Source: JACCTU01 sp963769665 (GTDB taxonomy: Bacteria; Actinomycetota; Thermoleophilia; Gaiellales; Gaiellaceae). Taken from it: a stretch of 64,000 nucleotides of DNA. Positions 1-8,209 of this stretch are shown piece by piece. A model generated the notes under the pieces. It saw only the letters and a program-made list of their open reading frames with translations. It was not told the DNA's origin and made no database searches. How positions within the stretch are numbered: the stretch's first letter is position 1; every line of letters begins with the position of its first letter. Made by a program: the position numbers and the translations under genes. The stretch is from NCBI GenBank assembly GCA_963769665.1, contig CAVYMQ010000003.1, positions 1,302,001 to 1,366,000 on the forward strand, read 5' to 3'.

Positions 1-230
1 AAGTCGCTGTTGGGCGGGACGGTGAACGGCTCAGGCTCGAAGAAGCGGCAGGCGAGCTCACCGGTTGCGGTGCTCCAGTCGGAGGGGTACTGGACGTCGT
101 AGCCGGCCGTGTTGTCGACGCAATGGCTCCACTCCTGCTCGAGATCCTGCGAGTCGCGCAGCAGATAGCCGCCCGCGGCCGCGAAGAACAGGAGCGCGAC
201 AACGCCCAGGACGGCTGCGGCGGTCTTTAT
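1..230 (-). CDS. partial membrane-anchored secreted protein, function unknown
   Basis: An open frame on the minus strand runs off the window edge, with 77 codons visible. It starts with a hydrophobic segment (about residues 4-25, Ala/Val/Leu/Phe-rich) and continues as a soluble domain with spaced Cys residues and a YDVQYPSDW stretch, the pattern of exported substrate-binding or lipoprotein-like proteins. It follows ispH directly on the same strand, so the two are probably co-transcribed. No ATG, GTG or TTG lies in frame near the junction. The only candidate at the ispH stop is an ATA that overlaps its TAA stop, so the start is unresolved. The family cannot be named from this fragment. Confidence 0.5.
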   Translation of the reverse strand, partial: MKTAAAVLGVVALLFFAAAGGYLLRDSQDLEQEWSHCVDNTAGYDVQYPSDWSTATGELACRFFEPEPFTVPPNSD

Positions 231-1183
231 CGCTGCGCCTCGGCGAGGGCGAGCTCGCGGCGAAGCTCGACGGGAAGGCGGAACTCGACGTCTTCCTCGA
301 CAAGCTTGTACGGCGTGATGTCCTCCACGCCCCGCGCGCGGAACCAGTCGCAGACGCGGGCGACGAGCTTCTCGGGCGCCGACGCGCCCGACGTCACCCC
401 GGCGGTCTCGACCCCGTCGAGCCACTCCTCGCGGATGTCGGTCTCGTCGTCGATCAGGTACGAGGCGACGCCGCTCGCGCGCGCAACCTCCACGAGTCGG
501 TTCGAGTTCGAAGAGTTGCGCGAGCCGATCACGAGCAGGAGCTGGATCTCGCCGAGCATCTCCTTGACCGCCCACTGTCGGTTGGACGTCGCGTAACAGA
601 TGTCCTCGCGCTTCGGTGCGTGCACGTTCGGGAAGCGGCGCCGGAGCACCTTGATGATCTCGCCGGTCTCGTCGACCGAAAGCGTCGTCTGCGTGATGTA
701 CGCGAGCTTCGCGTCGGCCGGGAAGTCGAGCGTCTCGGCGTCCTGGACCGACTCGATCAACACCGTTGCCTCGGGCGCCTCGCCCATCGTGCCCTCGACT
801 TCTTCGTGTCCGGCATGACCGATCAGGAGCACCGTGTACCCCTCGGCAGCGAAGCGCCGTGCCTGCGTGTGCACCTTCGTCACGAGCGGGCAGGTCGCGT
901 CGATCGTGTTCAGCCCGCGCGCCGCGGCGTTCGTGTGCACGACCGGAGCGACGCCGTGCGCTGAGAAAACGATCGTGGCGCCTTCCGGGGCTTCCTCTTC
1001 GCTGTCGATGAAGATCGCGCCGCGCTCCTCGAGCTCGCGGACGACGTGCGCGTTGTGGACGATCTGCTTGCGGACGTAGATCGGCGCGCCGTAGTGCTCG
1101 AGCGCGAGCTCGACCGTGTCGACGGCCCGTTCGACGCCGGCGCAGTAGCCGCGAGGAGACGCCAGGAGCACGCGCTTGACCAC
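227..1183 (-). CDS. ispH: 4-hydroxy-3-methylbut-2-enyl diphosphate reductase
   Basis: Last enzyme of the MEP isoprenoid pathway: a cytoplasmic 4Fe-4S protein reducing HMBPP to IPP and DMAPP. All three cluster cysteines are visible: C14 (in RGYCAGV), C98 (DATCPLV) and C196 (ICYATSN). The catalytic Glu (E128 in HEEVEGT), substrate His residues (H43, H76, H126) and TQTTLSVD around residue 167 are also present. The 318-aa length is normal for the family. The start is GTG at 1183, giving VKRVLLASPRGYCAG, which is typical of the family. The gene is divergent from the kinase at 1433. The 5' side contains a hairpin with a T-run (1207-1247), so transcription into ispH may be attenuated. Confidence 0.96.
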   Translation of the reverse strand: MVKRVLLASPRGYCAGVERAVDTVELALEHYGAPIYVRKQIVHNAHVVRELEERGAIFIDSEEEAPEGATIVFSAHGVAPVVHTNAAARGLNTIDATCPLVTKVHTQARRFAAEGYTVLLIGHAGHEEVEGTMGEAPEATVLIESVQDAETLDFPADAKLAYITQTTLSVDETGEIIKVLRRRFPNVHAPKREDICYATSNRQWAVKEMLGEIQLLLVIGSRNSSNSNRLVEVARASGVASYLIDDETDIREEWLDGVETAGVTSGASAPEKLVARVCDWFRARGVEDITPYKLVEEDVEFRLPVELRRELALAEAQR

Positions 1184-1206
1184 GAGCTCAGCGTAGCTAG
1201 GGATAT

Positions 1207-1247
1207 GAAAAGGCCGGCTGCTTCGGGGGGGTCGGTGCAGCCGGCCT
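1207..1247 (-). terminator. terminator-like hairpin in the ispH leader
   Basis: A perfect 11-bp inverted repeat (1211-1221 with 1237-1247) with a 15-nt loop is followed on the minus strand by TTTTC. It lies 24-64 bp upstream of the ispH GTG start and on the ispH strand, so it would terminate or attenuate any transcript starting further upstream. It could instead end a minus-strand small RNA. Confidence 0.55.
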
Positions 1248-1339
1248 CTTCAGAGTGCTCACCGCGGTCTCAAAGCCAGACGGCCGCGGTTCGCATCGCC
1301 CAGTGGCATCCAAGCTAGCTTTCGGGCTCCCGGGCCACA

Positions 1340-1363
1340 ATGGGCCGTTCGGCCCATCTTTTG
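1340..1363 (+). terminator. terminator-like hairpin upstream of the sensor kinase
   Basis: ATGGGCC and GGCCCAT form a 7-bp stem around a GTTC loop, followed by CTTTTG on the plus strand: a compact Rho-independent-type signal. There is no plus-strand gene upstream to terminate, so it either ends a small RNA starting after about 1200 or attenuates a kinase transcript. Confidence 0.5.
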
Positions 1364-1432
1364 AAGCCGGAGGAGTGAGCGGCGCGGGCGGGAAATGCCG
1401 GTTGCTTCCCTAGAATCAGCCACGAAAGCCCA

Positions 1433-4400
1433 GTGACAACCGAGCAGCAGGCCATCTGGTTGAACGCGGTCCCCCTGCTCGCGCTCGGGGTCGTGTACCT
1501 CGCCGCGGGGGCCTCGCTCGTGCCTGCCTTCCTGGGCGCCCCTCGGAACACGGTGCGTGGCCCCGAGTTGGCGCTGGCACTTGCACTTGTCTTCCCCTGT
1601 GGCGGGATCGCGGCGATCCTCTTCGGGCTGCTGGTGCTTCGCGACCGCGAGCCCATCGGTGGCTCGGGCTGGCCGGGATTCGCGGCGACGCTGATCGCGC
1701 TCGCGCCTGCGCTCGTCCTGTTCGCACGGTTCCGCGAGCGCACGCTGCTCTTCACCGGGCCTGGCCTTGCGCGCGCTCCCGGCCGCCTGCGCGATGCGAC
1801 CACGATCGCGGAGGCATCGCACGAGCTCGTCGAGCGCGCGGCGTCGACCGCTCGCACCGAGTTCGCCGCGCTCATGCTCATCGACGCGGCCGGTGCCGAG
1901 GCGCACGGCGTCGTCGCGGTCGCTGACGGCGAAGACGTCTCGTGGTTTCCCGACGCCCGCCTCGATCTGGCGAACGAGCCTTCCGGAGTCGCCAGCGCGT
2001 ATCACGACGCGGCTGCGTTCGCGGTCTACGACGCGCAGGCGTCACAGCGGGTGAGCGCACGACTCGTCGAGGCGACAGGAGCGCGGAGCCTCGCGTATGT
2101 CCCGCTGATCGCGGACCAGCGCGTGATCGGCGTGCTCGTCGTCGCGGCGACGACCAAGCAGCGCGCGTTCTCCGGCGAGGTTCTGACCGAGCTTCAGGCA
2201 CTCGCGGCGGAAGGCGCTCCCGTGATCAAGAGATTGAGTGGCTCGGACGGCGAGCGCGAGTCGGTCGTCGCGCAGCTCGCCGCCCGGATCCGGACCGACT
2301 CCAACCTCGACGCGGTGCTCGAGCATGGGGTCGCCGTCGTGGCGGAAGCGCTGCGTGCGGAACGTTGCTTCGTCCGGCTCGGCGAGCCCGACGGGGCGAT
2401 GACGGTGAAGGCCCAGTGGTACGAGGACGGGCTCGAGCCGATCGGCGACTTGAGCCTCGCTCGGCTCGCAGTCTCCAACCTCGCGATGCGGGACCGCTCG
2501 ACCGTCGCGCTCGCCGACGTCGCGACCGCGCCGGAGCTCGACGACGCTGCACATGGTGGCCGGCAGGGCCTGCTCGAGCTCGGCTCGCGGTCGGTCCTCG
2601 CGACGCCGATCATCGTCTTCGACCGGCTGATCGGCGTGTTGGCGGTCCACCGGAACGTGCCGGGGACCTGGGCATCGGGCGACGTTGCGTTCCTCCAGGC
2701 CGTCGCGCGGGAGCTCGGGCTCGGCCTCGACACGAAGCGGCTGCTTGCGGATCACGAGCGTCGCCTGCTGCGGCAGACCGCTCTGCTCCACGCGGCGCAG
2801 ACGCTGACCAGCGAGCTCGAGTTTCAGGGAGTTCTCGAGGTGCTCGTGAGCGAGGTCGTACAGCTGCTCGGCGCGGATGCGGCGGACTGCTGGCTCTTCG
2901 ACGAGCGTCGCCACACGCTCGTGTGTCGGGCCGTGCACGGGCTGCCCGAGAGCGAGACGGGGAGCGAGATCTTTCCCGGAGGGACGCTCGGCGAAGCGAT
3001 CACGGCGCGGCGACCGGTTCTGAAGCGCAACTTCGCGCGGACGGAGCAACCGCTCCCATCGGCGAGCTATCGCGAGTTCGAAGACGTGATGGTCGCGCCG
3101 ATCACGGTCTTCGACGAGGTGCGAGGGGTGCTCGGCGTGTGCTCGCGGACCGCGGGGAGCTTCGACGAGCAGGGGCTCGAGCTGCTCGAGGCGTTCGCGG
3201 CCCTCGCCTCGCTCGCACTGCGCAACGCCGAGGCGTTCGAGGAGAACTCGCGCCAGGCACGGATCCAGCGTGGCTTCTACCGCATCGCCTCCGTGCTGGT
3301 GGAACCGCTCTCGCTTTCCGCGACGCTGGACGCCGTCGCGCAGGCGGCGGGTGAGGCGTTCGGCGCCGCCTTCACCGCCGTCGTCATGCCGAACGCGGGG
3401 ACACTTCGCCTTGCGGGTCGACACGAGCTCCCCGCGCCGCTGGAGGCCGCGCTCGAGGCTGGTCTCGACGGCGAGTCCGGCTTCCGGCACGCCTCGGCGG
3501 AGCGTCGCATCCTCGCGTCCTCGCAACTGGCGACCGACGACCGCTTCGACGGCCGCTGGCGAACGCTCGCGGAGCAGTGTTCGTTCCGGTCGCTGCTGCT
3601 CATCCCGCTCGAAGTCGCCGGCGAGGACGCGGCGGGGCTGGTGCTCGTCTTCTTCGCAGACGAGCGCTCGCTGCGCGACGAGGACATCGAGCTCGCACGG
3701 CACCTCGCCGGCGCCGCGCGTGGGGCGCTCGAGCGGAGTGGACTGTTTGAAGGGGAACGCACGTCGCGCGCGCTCGCGCAGCAGCTCGCGCGGACGGGCA
3801 GCACGCTCGCGACCGAGCTCGATCCTGCGGCGGTGCTCGACGAGGTCGTTCAGCGGGCTCCCGAATTGCTGGGAGCGGACGCGTGTGCGATCAGGATCGT
3901 CGACGGCGACGAACTGCTGGTTACCGCCGTCGCGGGAAGCGATGCAGAGGTCGCGCTCGGAGTTCGCAGCGAGACGGCCGGGTGGCTCTCGGGCGAGGTC
4001 GCGCAGTCGCGCAAGCCCGTCGCGGTGCCGGACGCCTCGTCCGACGCTGCGCTGCTCGCCTCCGACGCCGTGCTCGCCGCCGGCTACAGCGCGTACCTCG
4101 GTGTCCCGCTCGTCGGGCCGGAGAGCTCTCTCCTCGGGGTGATCGCCGTGTACGCGCGCGGCCCGCGGCGCTGGCGACCGGAAGAGATCGAAGCGCTGCT
4201 CGCGCTCGCGGCCAACACCGCGGCCGCGCTCTCGAACGCCGAGCTCTACCAGCGCGTCGCACTGGAGAAGGAGCGGAGCACGGCCATCCTCGAGAACATC
4301 GCGGACGGGATCGTGGCGCTCGACCGCGACGGGAACGTCGTGCTCTGGAACCGAGCGGCCGAGCAAGTGACCGGCGTCCCCGCCGCCGAGGCTCTCGGTC

Positions 4401-5245
4401 GATCGCCGCAGCAGGTCCTCGGGCGATCGTTGAGCGGCGCGCCGCTCGTGCGGATCGCGCGCAGCGGCGGTGAGATCTGGCTCTCGGTCACCGAAGCGGT
4501 CATGCGCGACCCCGCGGGGCAGGTCGCGGGGCGCATCCACGCGTTCCGCGACATCTCCGCGGACCGGTTCGTCGAAGAGATGAAGTCGGAGTTCGTCTCG
4601 ACCGTCTCGCACGAGCTTCGCGGGCCGCTCACCTCGATCTACGGCTTCGCCGAGACGCTCCTGCGCGAAGACATCCCGTTCGGCGAGGAGGAGCGCCGGG
4701 TCTTCCTCGGGTACATCTCCTCGGAGTCGTCACGGCTGACGGGAATCGTCGACCAGCTGCTGAACGTCGCCCGACTCGACACCGGTGATCTGCACGTCAA
4801 CCTGATCGCGACCGATGTGCGGCCGCTCGTGACCGAGGTGGTGACGTCCGTGGAGGAGAGCGCAGCGCACGACTTCGTGCTCGAGCTCCCGCCGGAGCCG
4901 CTCGCGGCCGAGGCCGACGCCGACAAGCTGCGCCAGGTGCTCGCGCACCTGGTCGACAACGCTGTCAAGTACTCACCCGACGGCGGTCGCGTCACCGTCG
5001 CTGCGAGGCGGAAGAGCGACACGGTGGAGTTCCAGGTCGCCGACGAGGGCGTCGGCATCCCGGAGTCCGAGCACGACCGGATCTTCCGAAAGTTCTACCG
5101 CGCGGACCAGGAGCGGGGAGGAACCGGCCTCGGTCTCTTCCTCGCCCAGGGCCTCGTCACGGCGATGGGCGGCCGGATCAGGGTCGAGTCGTCCGAAGGC
5201 GAAGGCTCGCGCTTCGCGTTCGAGCTTCCGGCGGCGCGGGTATAG
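1433..5245 (+). CDS. multi-GAF PAS sensor histidine kinase
   Basis: A 1270-aa hybrid-length sensor kinase. Three hydrophobic segments lie within residues 8-105. Five consecutive GAF-like domains follow (about 115-265, 283-430, 450-600, 610-765, 780-940), then a PAS domain (about 945-1040). The HisKA phosphoacceptor is H1060 in VSHELRGPL. The HATPase domain has N1176 in LVDNAVKYS, the DEGVGIPESE G1 box and the GTGLGLFLAQG G2 box. All catalytic boxes are intact. The start is GTG at 1433 with no clear Shine-Dalgarno. A single-domain response regulator begins 16 nt downstream, so this is a two-gene two-component operon. The signal is unknown; tandem GAFs usually bind small molecules, haem or cyclic nucleotides. 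Confidence 0.93.
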   Translation: MTTEQQAIWLNAVPLLALGVVYLAAGASLVPAFLGAPRNTVRGPELALALALVFPCGGIAAILFGLLVLRDREPIGGSGWPGFAATLIALAPALVLFARFRERTLLFTGPGLARAPGRLRDATTIAEASHELVERAASTARTEFAALMLIDAAGAEAHGVVAVADGEDVSWFPDARLDLANEPSGVASAYHDAAAFAVYDAQASQRVSARLVEATGARSLAYVPLIADQRVIGVLVVAATTKQRAFSGEVLTELQALAAEGAPVIKRLSGSDGERESVVAQLAARIRTDSNLDAVLEHGVAVVAEALRAERCFVRLGEPDGAMTVKAQWYEDGLEPIGDLSLARLAVSNLAMRDRSTVALADVATAPELDDAAHGGRQGLLELGSRSVLATPIIVFDRLIGVLAVHRNVPGTWASGDVAFLQAVARELGLGLDTKRLLADHERRLLRQTALLHAAQTLTSELEFQGVLEVLVSEVVQLLGADAADCWLFDERRHTLVCRAVHGLPESETGSEIFPGGTLGEAITARRPVLKRNFARTEQPLPSASYREFEDVMVAPITVFDEVRGVLGVCSRTAGSFDEQGLELLEAFAALASLALRNAEAFEENSRQARIQRGFYRIASVLVEPLSLSATLDAVAQAAGEAFGAAFTAVVMPNAGTLRLAGRHELPAPLEAALEAGLDGESGFRHASAERRILASSQLATDDRFDGRWRTLAEQCSFRSLLLIPLEVAGEDAAGLVLVFFADERSLRDEDIELARHLAGAARGALERSGLFEGERTSRALAQQLARTGSTLATELDPAAVLDEVVQRAPELLGADACAIRIVDGDELLVTAVAGSDAEVALGVRSETAGWLSGEVAQSRKPVAVPDASSDAALLASDAVLAAGYSAYLGVPLVGPESSLLGVIAVYARGPRRWRPEEIEALLALAANTAAALSNAELYQRVALEKERSTAILENIADGIVALDRDGNVVLWNRAAEQVTGVPAAEALGRSPQQVLGRSLSGAPLVRIARSGGEIWLSVTEAVMRDPAGQVAGRIHAFRDISADRFVEEMKSEFVSTVSHELRGPLTSIYGFAETLLREDIPFGEEERRVFLGYISSESSRLTGIVDQLLNVARLDTGDLHVNLIATDVRPLVTEVVTSVEESAAHDFVLELPPEPLAAEADADKLRQVLAHLVDNAVKYSPDGGRVTVAARRKSDTVEFQVADEGVGIPESEHDRIFRKFYRADQERGGTGLGLFLAQGLVTAMGGRIRVESSEGEGSRFAFELPAARV

Positions 5246-5261
5246 GCGCACGGATCCCGGC

Positions 5262-5696
5262 ATGACCAACGTTCTCGTAATCGACGATGAGGCCCCCATC
5301 CGGCTGCTCTGCCGGGTGAACCTCGAGGCCGAGGGAATGAAGGTCGCGGAGGCTGCTGACGGCCCGTCGGGGCTCGAAAAGGCGCGCGCGAACCCACCCG
5401 ACGTGATCCTGCTCGACGTGATGATGCCGGGCCTGGATGGGTGGCGCGTCGCCGAGCAGCTCGTGGACGACCCGGCGACGAGAGGGATCCCGATCGTCTT
5501 CCTGACCGCGCGCGCCGAGTTCCGCGATCGCGCGAAGGGGCTCGACATCGGCGGCGTCGACTACATCACGAAGCCGTTCAACCCGCTCGAGCTCGCTCCG
5601 CTCGTGCGCGACCTCCTCGCGCGGATCGACCGCGGTGAGCGCGACCAGCTTCGCCGCGAGAAGCTCGCGGACCTCGAAGCCTTGATGGAGGAGTGA
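5262..5696 (+). CDS. single-domain response regulator
   Basis: A 144-aa CheY-like receiver. The acidic pair is D8/D9 (VIDDEAP), the phosphoacceptor is D52 (ILLDVMMPG), and T82 and K104 (ITKPFNP) complete the active site. Residues after about 120 form a charged helix ending in EALMEE rather than a DNA-binding domain. Output is therefore probably protein-protein, or the protein is a phosphorelay intermediate. It lies 16 nt after the multi-GAF kinase, its likely phosphodonor. A copy of the dispersed hairpin element starts about 20 nt after the stop. Confidence 0.93.
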   Translation: MTNVLVIDDEAPIRLLCRVNLEAEGMKVAEAADGPSGLEKARANPPDVILLDVMMPGLDGWRVAEQLVDDPATRGIPIVFLTARAEFRDRAKGLDIGGVDYITKPFNPLELAPLVRDLLARIDRGERDQLRREKLADLEALMEE

Positions 5697-5714
5697 GACC
5701 TTCGAGGGAAAACT

Positions 5715-5795
5715 GCGAGCGGCCGCGGAGCGGCCGACTTTAGGGGTCTTGGCGCGGCGCGGATCCGCGTGAGCGGATTCGCGACTTGCGCAATA
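5715..5795 (+). repeat. dispersed two-hairpin element, copy A
   Basis: Hairpin 1 is CGGCCGC / GCGGCCG (5720-5726 with 5730-5736, GGA loop). The conserved linker CTTTAGGGGTCTTGGCG follows. Hairpin 2 pairs GCGGATCCGC with GCGGATTCGC around a GTGA (GNRA-type) loop. It sits in the 3' region of the response regulator on the same strand and ends a few nt before the stop of the convergent CAP-domain gene. Confidence 0.85.
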
Positions 5796-5798
5796 GAA

Positions 5799-6311
5799 CT
5801 AACGCCCGGCGAAGTTCGCCGTTACGACCGACGTGTCGCCGTAGCCGCGGAATGTTCCGACGTAGATCCCGAGCCCGACCCGCTGGAAGCTCCGGCGGAG
5901 CAGGTTGGCGCGATGCGACGGGCTCGCCAGCCACATCTGGACGACACTCGCGGCCGCCCCCCGCGCCCCGACGCCCCAGGCGAGGTTCTCGCCGAAGTAC
6001 GGCCCCCGGGCGCGGTAGCTCGAAAGCCGGCGCTGGAAGTTGCCGTGAGCGAAGGTGCCCGTTCGGAGCATCGTCCGCGACTTGCCCCGGGCCGCCGCCT
6101 CCAGTCGGAGGTCGATGCGGAGCGGACGGACGCCGTGCTGCGCACGGGCGTGATTCATCGCCTGGAGGAGGCTCGCCTCGGCGGGTGTGGGCTGAGCTTG
6201 GGCCGGCGCGGCAAGCACCGAAAGGGCAAAAAATGTACTAAAAACTATAGAAATATTCTTTACAAGACAGATCAAGTGGCGGAGGGTAGTGACGGTGTCG
6301 GACGGCGTCAA
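5799..6311 (-). CDS. secreted CAP (SCP/PR-1-like) domain protein
   Basis: A 170-aa protein with an N-terminal hydrophobic signal (about 17-38, ending PAQAQ) and a CAP domain. CAP hallmarks are the early helix LLQAMNHARAQHGVRPL, FAHGNF (CAP His), the GENLAWG box and MWLASPSHRANLL. Bacterial CAP proteins are extracellular and of mostly unknown function, often tied to spore coat or cell envelope. The best in-frame start is TTG at 6311, because an upstream in-frame TAA excludes extension; a TTG 12 codons later is the alternative. The signal-peptide region is strikingly AT-rich compared with its neighbours. The gene is 40 nt downstream of the EamA exporter on the same strand. Confidence 0.85.
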   Translation of the reverse strand: MTPSDTVTTLRHLICLVKNISIVFSTFFALSVLAAPAQAQPTPAEASLLQAMNHARAQHGVRPLRIDLRLEAAARGKSRTMLRTGTFAHGNFQRRLSSYRARGPYFGENLAWGVGARGAAASVVQMWLASPSHRANLLRRSFQRVGLGIYVGTFRGYGDTSVVTANFAGR

Positions 6312-6351
6312 GTTTTCATCTGTTTCAAACGGTTAATGGTTTTCCTCCATT

Positions 6352-7287
6352 TCAACGGGCTGTCTGGGCCAGGAGAATGGCCGCGAGGACGATCGCGCCG
6401 CCCACCAGCTGGGCTGCGGCGAGCTCCTCGCCGAGCCACAACCAGGCGACCAAGGTCGCCGCGATCGGCTCGAACATCGCCGTGATGCTGGCGCGGGTCG
6501 CCGGGATGAAGCTGAGCGAGCCGACGAGCAGGCAAAAAGGGACGATCGTCCCCAGCACGATCATCCACCCCATCAGCGTCCAGACCGGCAGCCCCCAGGC
6601 GCCCGAGGCTGCGTCGTCGATCAGACCGGTAGGGAACGTCCACCACGGTTGGACCACCGCCCAGAAGAGTGAGGCGAAGAGGAAGCCGTAGGTCGTGAGC
6701 GAGATCGCGTCGCGCCGGCCGAGCTCCCGCTCCGCGACCAGGATGTAGAGCGCGTAGCTCGTCGCGGCCAGAAGCGAGGCCCCGACGCCGACCCCGTCCA
6801 GCGCGGCCCCGCCCCAGATCTCGAGCACGAACGAGAGCCCGACGAGCGCCAACGCGAGCGCGAGCCAGATGCGGCGACGGACCTCGACGTGGAGCACGAA
6901 CCGCGAGAAGAGCGCGACGAGGAGCGGAGCGAGATACTGGATGAGCAGCGCGACTGCGAGCGACATCCGGTGGATCGCGACGAAGTAGAACCACTGCACG
7001 AACGCGAGCCCCGCGATCCCGAACAGCGCGAGCATCGGGAGGTCGCTCCGCGAGATGCGGAGTCGCTGCGGCGCGACGAGCGCGAGCACGACGGCGAGCC
7101 CGACGAACGCACCCGTCGAGCGAACCTCGCTCAGCCGGAGCGACGAGACGCCGGAGTCGAGGATCACCTTCGACACCGCGCCGTTGATCGCCCACAGCGT
7201 GGCCGCGGTCAGCACCATCGCGTAGCCGAGGAACGGGTGCGGCTCCCGCGGCGGTGTCCTGTCGGCCGGAAGGAGGGGCTCGACCAC
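6352..7287 (-). CDS. EamA/DMT-family transporter
   Basis: A 311-aa polytopic inner-membrane protein with about ten transmembrane helices arranged as two EamA repeats. The first repeat begins at GYAMVLTAATLWAINGAVSKV and the second at about residue 160 with GASLLAATSYALYILVAERE, matching the drug/metabolite transporter superfamily, which usually exports amino acids or metabolites. The length is normal. It reads divergently from tRNA-Pro and is followed by the CAP-domain gene. The substrate cannot be inferred. Confidence 0.92.
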   Translation of the reverse strand: MVEPLLPADRTPPREPHPFLGYAMVLTAATLWAINGAVSKVILDSGVSSLRLSEVRSTGAFVGLAVVLALVAPQRLRISRSDLPMLALFGIAGLAFVQWFYFVAIHRMSLAVALLIQYLAPLLVALFSRFVLHVEVRRRIWLALALALVGLSFVLEIWGGAALDGVGVGASLLAATSYALYILVAERELGRRDAISLTTYGFLFASLFWAVVQPWWTFPTGLIDDAASGAWGLPVWTLMGWMIVLGTIVPFCLLVGSLSFIPATRASITAMFEPIAATLVAWLWLGEELAAAQLVGGAIVLAAILLAQTAR

Positions 7288-7315
7288 GGCGCGAAGCTAC
7301 ACTCGCCCGCAACGG

Positions 7316-7392
7316 CGGGGCGTAGCTCAGCCTGGCAGAGCGCTGCGTTTGGGACGCAGAGGTCGCCGGTTCGGATCCGGCCGCCCCGACCA
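7316..7392 (+). tRNA. tRNA-Pro(UGG)
   Basis: The acceptor arms CGGGGCG (7316-7322) and CGCCCCG (7382-7388) pair perfectly. The anticodon stem CTGCG/CGCAG carries loop TTTGGGA, so the anticodon is TGG. The T-arm contains GGTTCGGATCC. The 3' ACCA end is encoded (7389-7392), unlike the other tRNAs in the window. Confidence 0.97.
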
Positions 7393-7404
7393 TTTTCTGA
7401 TGAG

Positions 7405-7480
7405 GCGCAAGTCGTGAATCCGCTTGCGCGGATCCACGACCGCTTGGGCGCCTAAAGGCGGCCGCCCGCGGCCGCAAGTA
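7405..7480 (-). repeat. dispersed two-hairpin element, copy B
   Basis: Read on the minus strand, two adjacent GCGGCCGC palindromes (7475-7468, 7465-7458) form hairpin 1. The linker begins CCTTTAGG but then diverges. Hairpin 2 is GTGGATCCGC with GCGGATTCAC around a GCAA loop. The outer C:G pair of copies A, C and E is T:A here, a compensatory change. It begins about 12 nt after the stop of the CtaG-like gene on its own strand. Confidence 0.8.
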
Positions 7481-7487
7481 CAACCTC

Positions 7488-8090
7488 TTAGTTCTCGCGC
7501 ACCACGCGGGCGAAGAAGAACGCGAACACTGCGAAGAAGACCAGTGCTGCTTCCGTCGACATCGTGACGCCGCCGATCTGCTGGTCCTCAAGGGCGGTCA
7601 GGCCCCAGTGCCCGTCGTAGAAGGTGTAGACGCTCTCGGGGATCAGGGCGAGGAGGAGGCCGAGCGGGCTGATCAAGACGAAGGCGGCGAAGACGTAGCC
7701 GGCCTTCGCGCCGTCGCTCATCGTGCCGTGGACGACCGGCAGCCACAGGGCCGCGCCCGCGATGAGGTACGTGAGGTGCTCGGCCTGGAGCAGCGAGTCA
7801 GGGTGGCGGAGTGCTGCGTCGTAGAGCGGGGGTGCATGCCACGCGTAGTAGACGACGAGCCATAGCGGGAGCCCGAGCCAGGGGGGCACGAACCTGGCCA
7901 GCCGCCGGCCGAGCTCGGGCGGGAGGCCGAGCACGAGCAGCGCGGGCGCCCATTCGGCCAGGACGACGTTCTGCAGCAGGTGCGCCGTCAGCAGCTCGAA
8001 CTGGAGGTCGTGGAGGGGCCCGACGAGGGCCGCGAGCGCGAGCAGCGTGCCGGCCGAGAAGCAAACGAGGCGCGCGCGGCTCCAATCCAC
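7488..8090 (-). CDS. CtaG-like cytochrome c oxidase assembly factor
   Basis: A membrane protein with about six or seven helices resembling the caa3_CtaG family, which helps insert copper into cytochrome oxidase. Family-like features are the His-containing segments LLTAHLLQNVVLAEWAP and VYYAWHAPPLYD, and LQAEHLTYLIAGAALWLPVV. The frame is open further upstream, but that would overlap tRNA-Gly on the opposite strand, so I place the start at GTG 8090 (about 200 aa). No oxidase genes lie nearby. Copy B of the dispersed element follows the stop. Confidence 0.82.
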   Translation of the reverse strand: MDWSRARLVCFSAGTLLALAALVGPLHDLQFELLTAHLLQNVVLAEWAPALLVLGLPPELGRRLARFVPPWLGLPLWLVVYYAWHAPPLYDAALRHPDSLLQAEHLTYLIAGAALWLPVVHGTMSDGAKAGYVFAAFVLISPLGLLLALIPESVYTFYDGHWGLTALEDQQIGGVTMSTEAALVFFAVFAFFFARVVREN

Positions 8091-8110
8091 CGGGGCTACG
8101 CTACTGCTGC

Positions 8111-8181
8111 GCGCCCGTGGTGTAGCGGTAACACGAGAGCCTTCCAAGCTTTAGTCACCGGTTCGATCCCGGTCGGGCGCT
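8111..8181 (+). tRNA. tRNA-Gly(UCC)
   Basis: Acceptor GCGCCCG (8111-8117) pairs with CGGGCGC (8174-8180), with a U discriminator. The anticodon loop is CTTCCAA, anticodon TCC. The T-arm GGTTCGATCCC is canonical. CCA is not encoded. The 5' end of the opposite-strand CtaG-like gene must lie outside this tRNA. Confidence 0.96.
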
Positions 8182-8209
8182 TCTCGCGGATCTAGAGGCT
8201 TGATGTGAA

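Larger units (their letters stand above)
1184..1432. promoter_or_regulatory. structured divergent spacer between ispH and the sensor kinase
   Basis: This 249-bp spacer holds no convincing gene. It contains three consecutive hairpins: 1211-1247 (11-bp perfect stem), 1261-1290 (stem of about 10 bp with a CAAAGCC loop) and 1340-1357 (7-bp stem, GTTC loop). The outer two have T-runs facing outwards: TTTT on the minus strand at 1210-1207, and CTTTT on the plus strand after 1357. A TAGAAT resembling a -10 element lies at 1411-1416, 16 nt before the kinase start. I could not match the middle hairpin to a known riboswitch. Confidence 0.5.

Noticed and set aside
1261..1340. Possible c-di-GMP (GEMM) riboswitch in the ispH/kinase spacer, suggested by a CAAAGCC loop
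   Set aside because: The second conserved arm and tetraloop-receptor features are missing; only generic hairpins remain.
2042..4612. Very long antisense reading frame (856 codons) opposite the sensor kinase
   Set aside because: Arg/Asp/Glu-rich composition without domains; it is the expected open complement of a GC-rich gene with strong third-position bias.
7488..8147. Longer start for the CtaG-like protein
   Set aside because: It would overlap tRNA-Gly on the opposite strand and adds residues with no family match; GTG 8090 is used.
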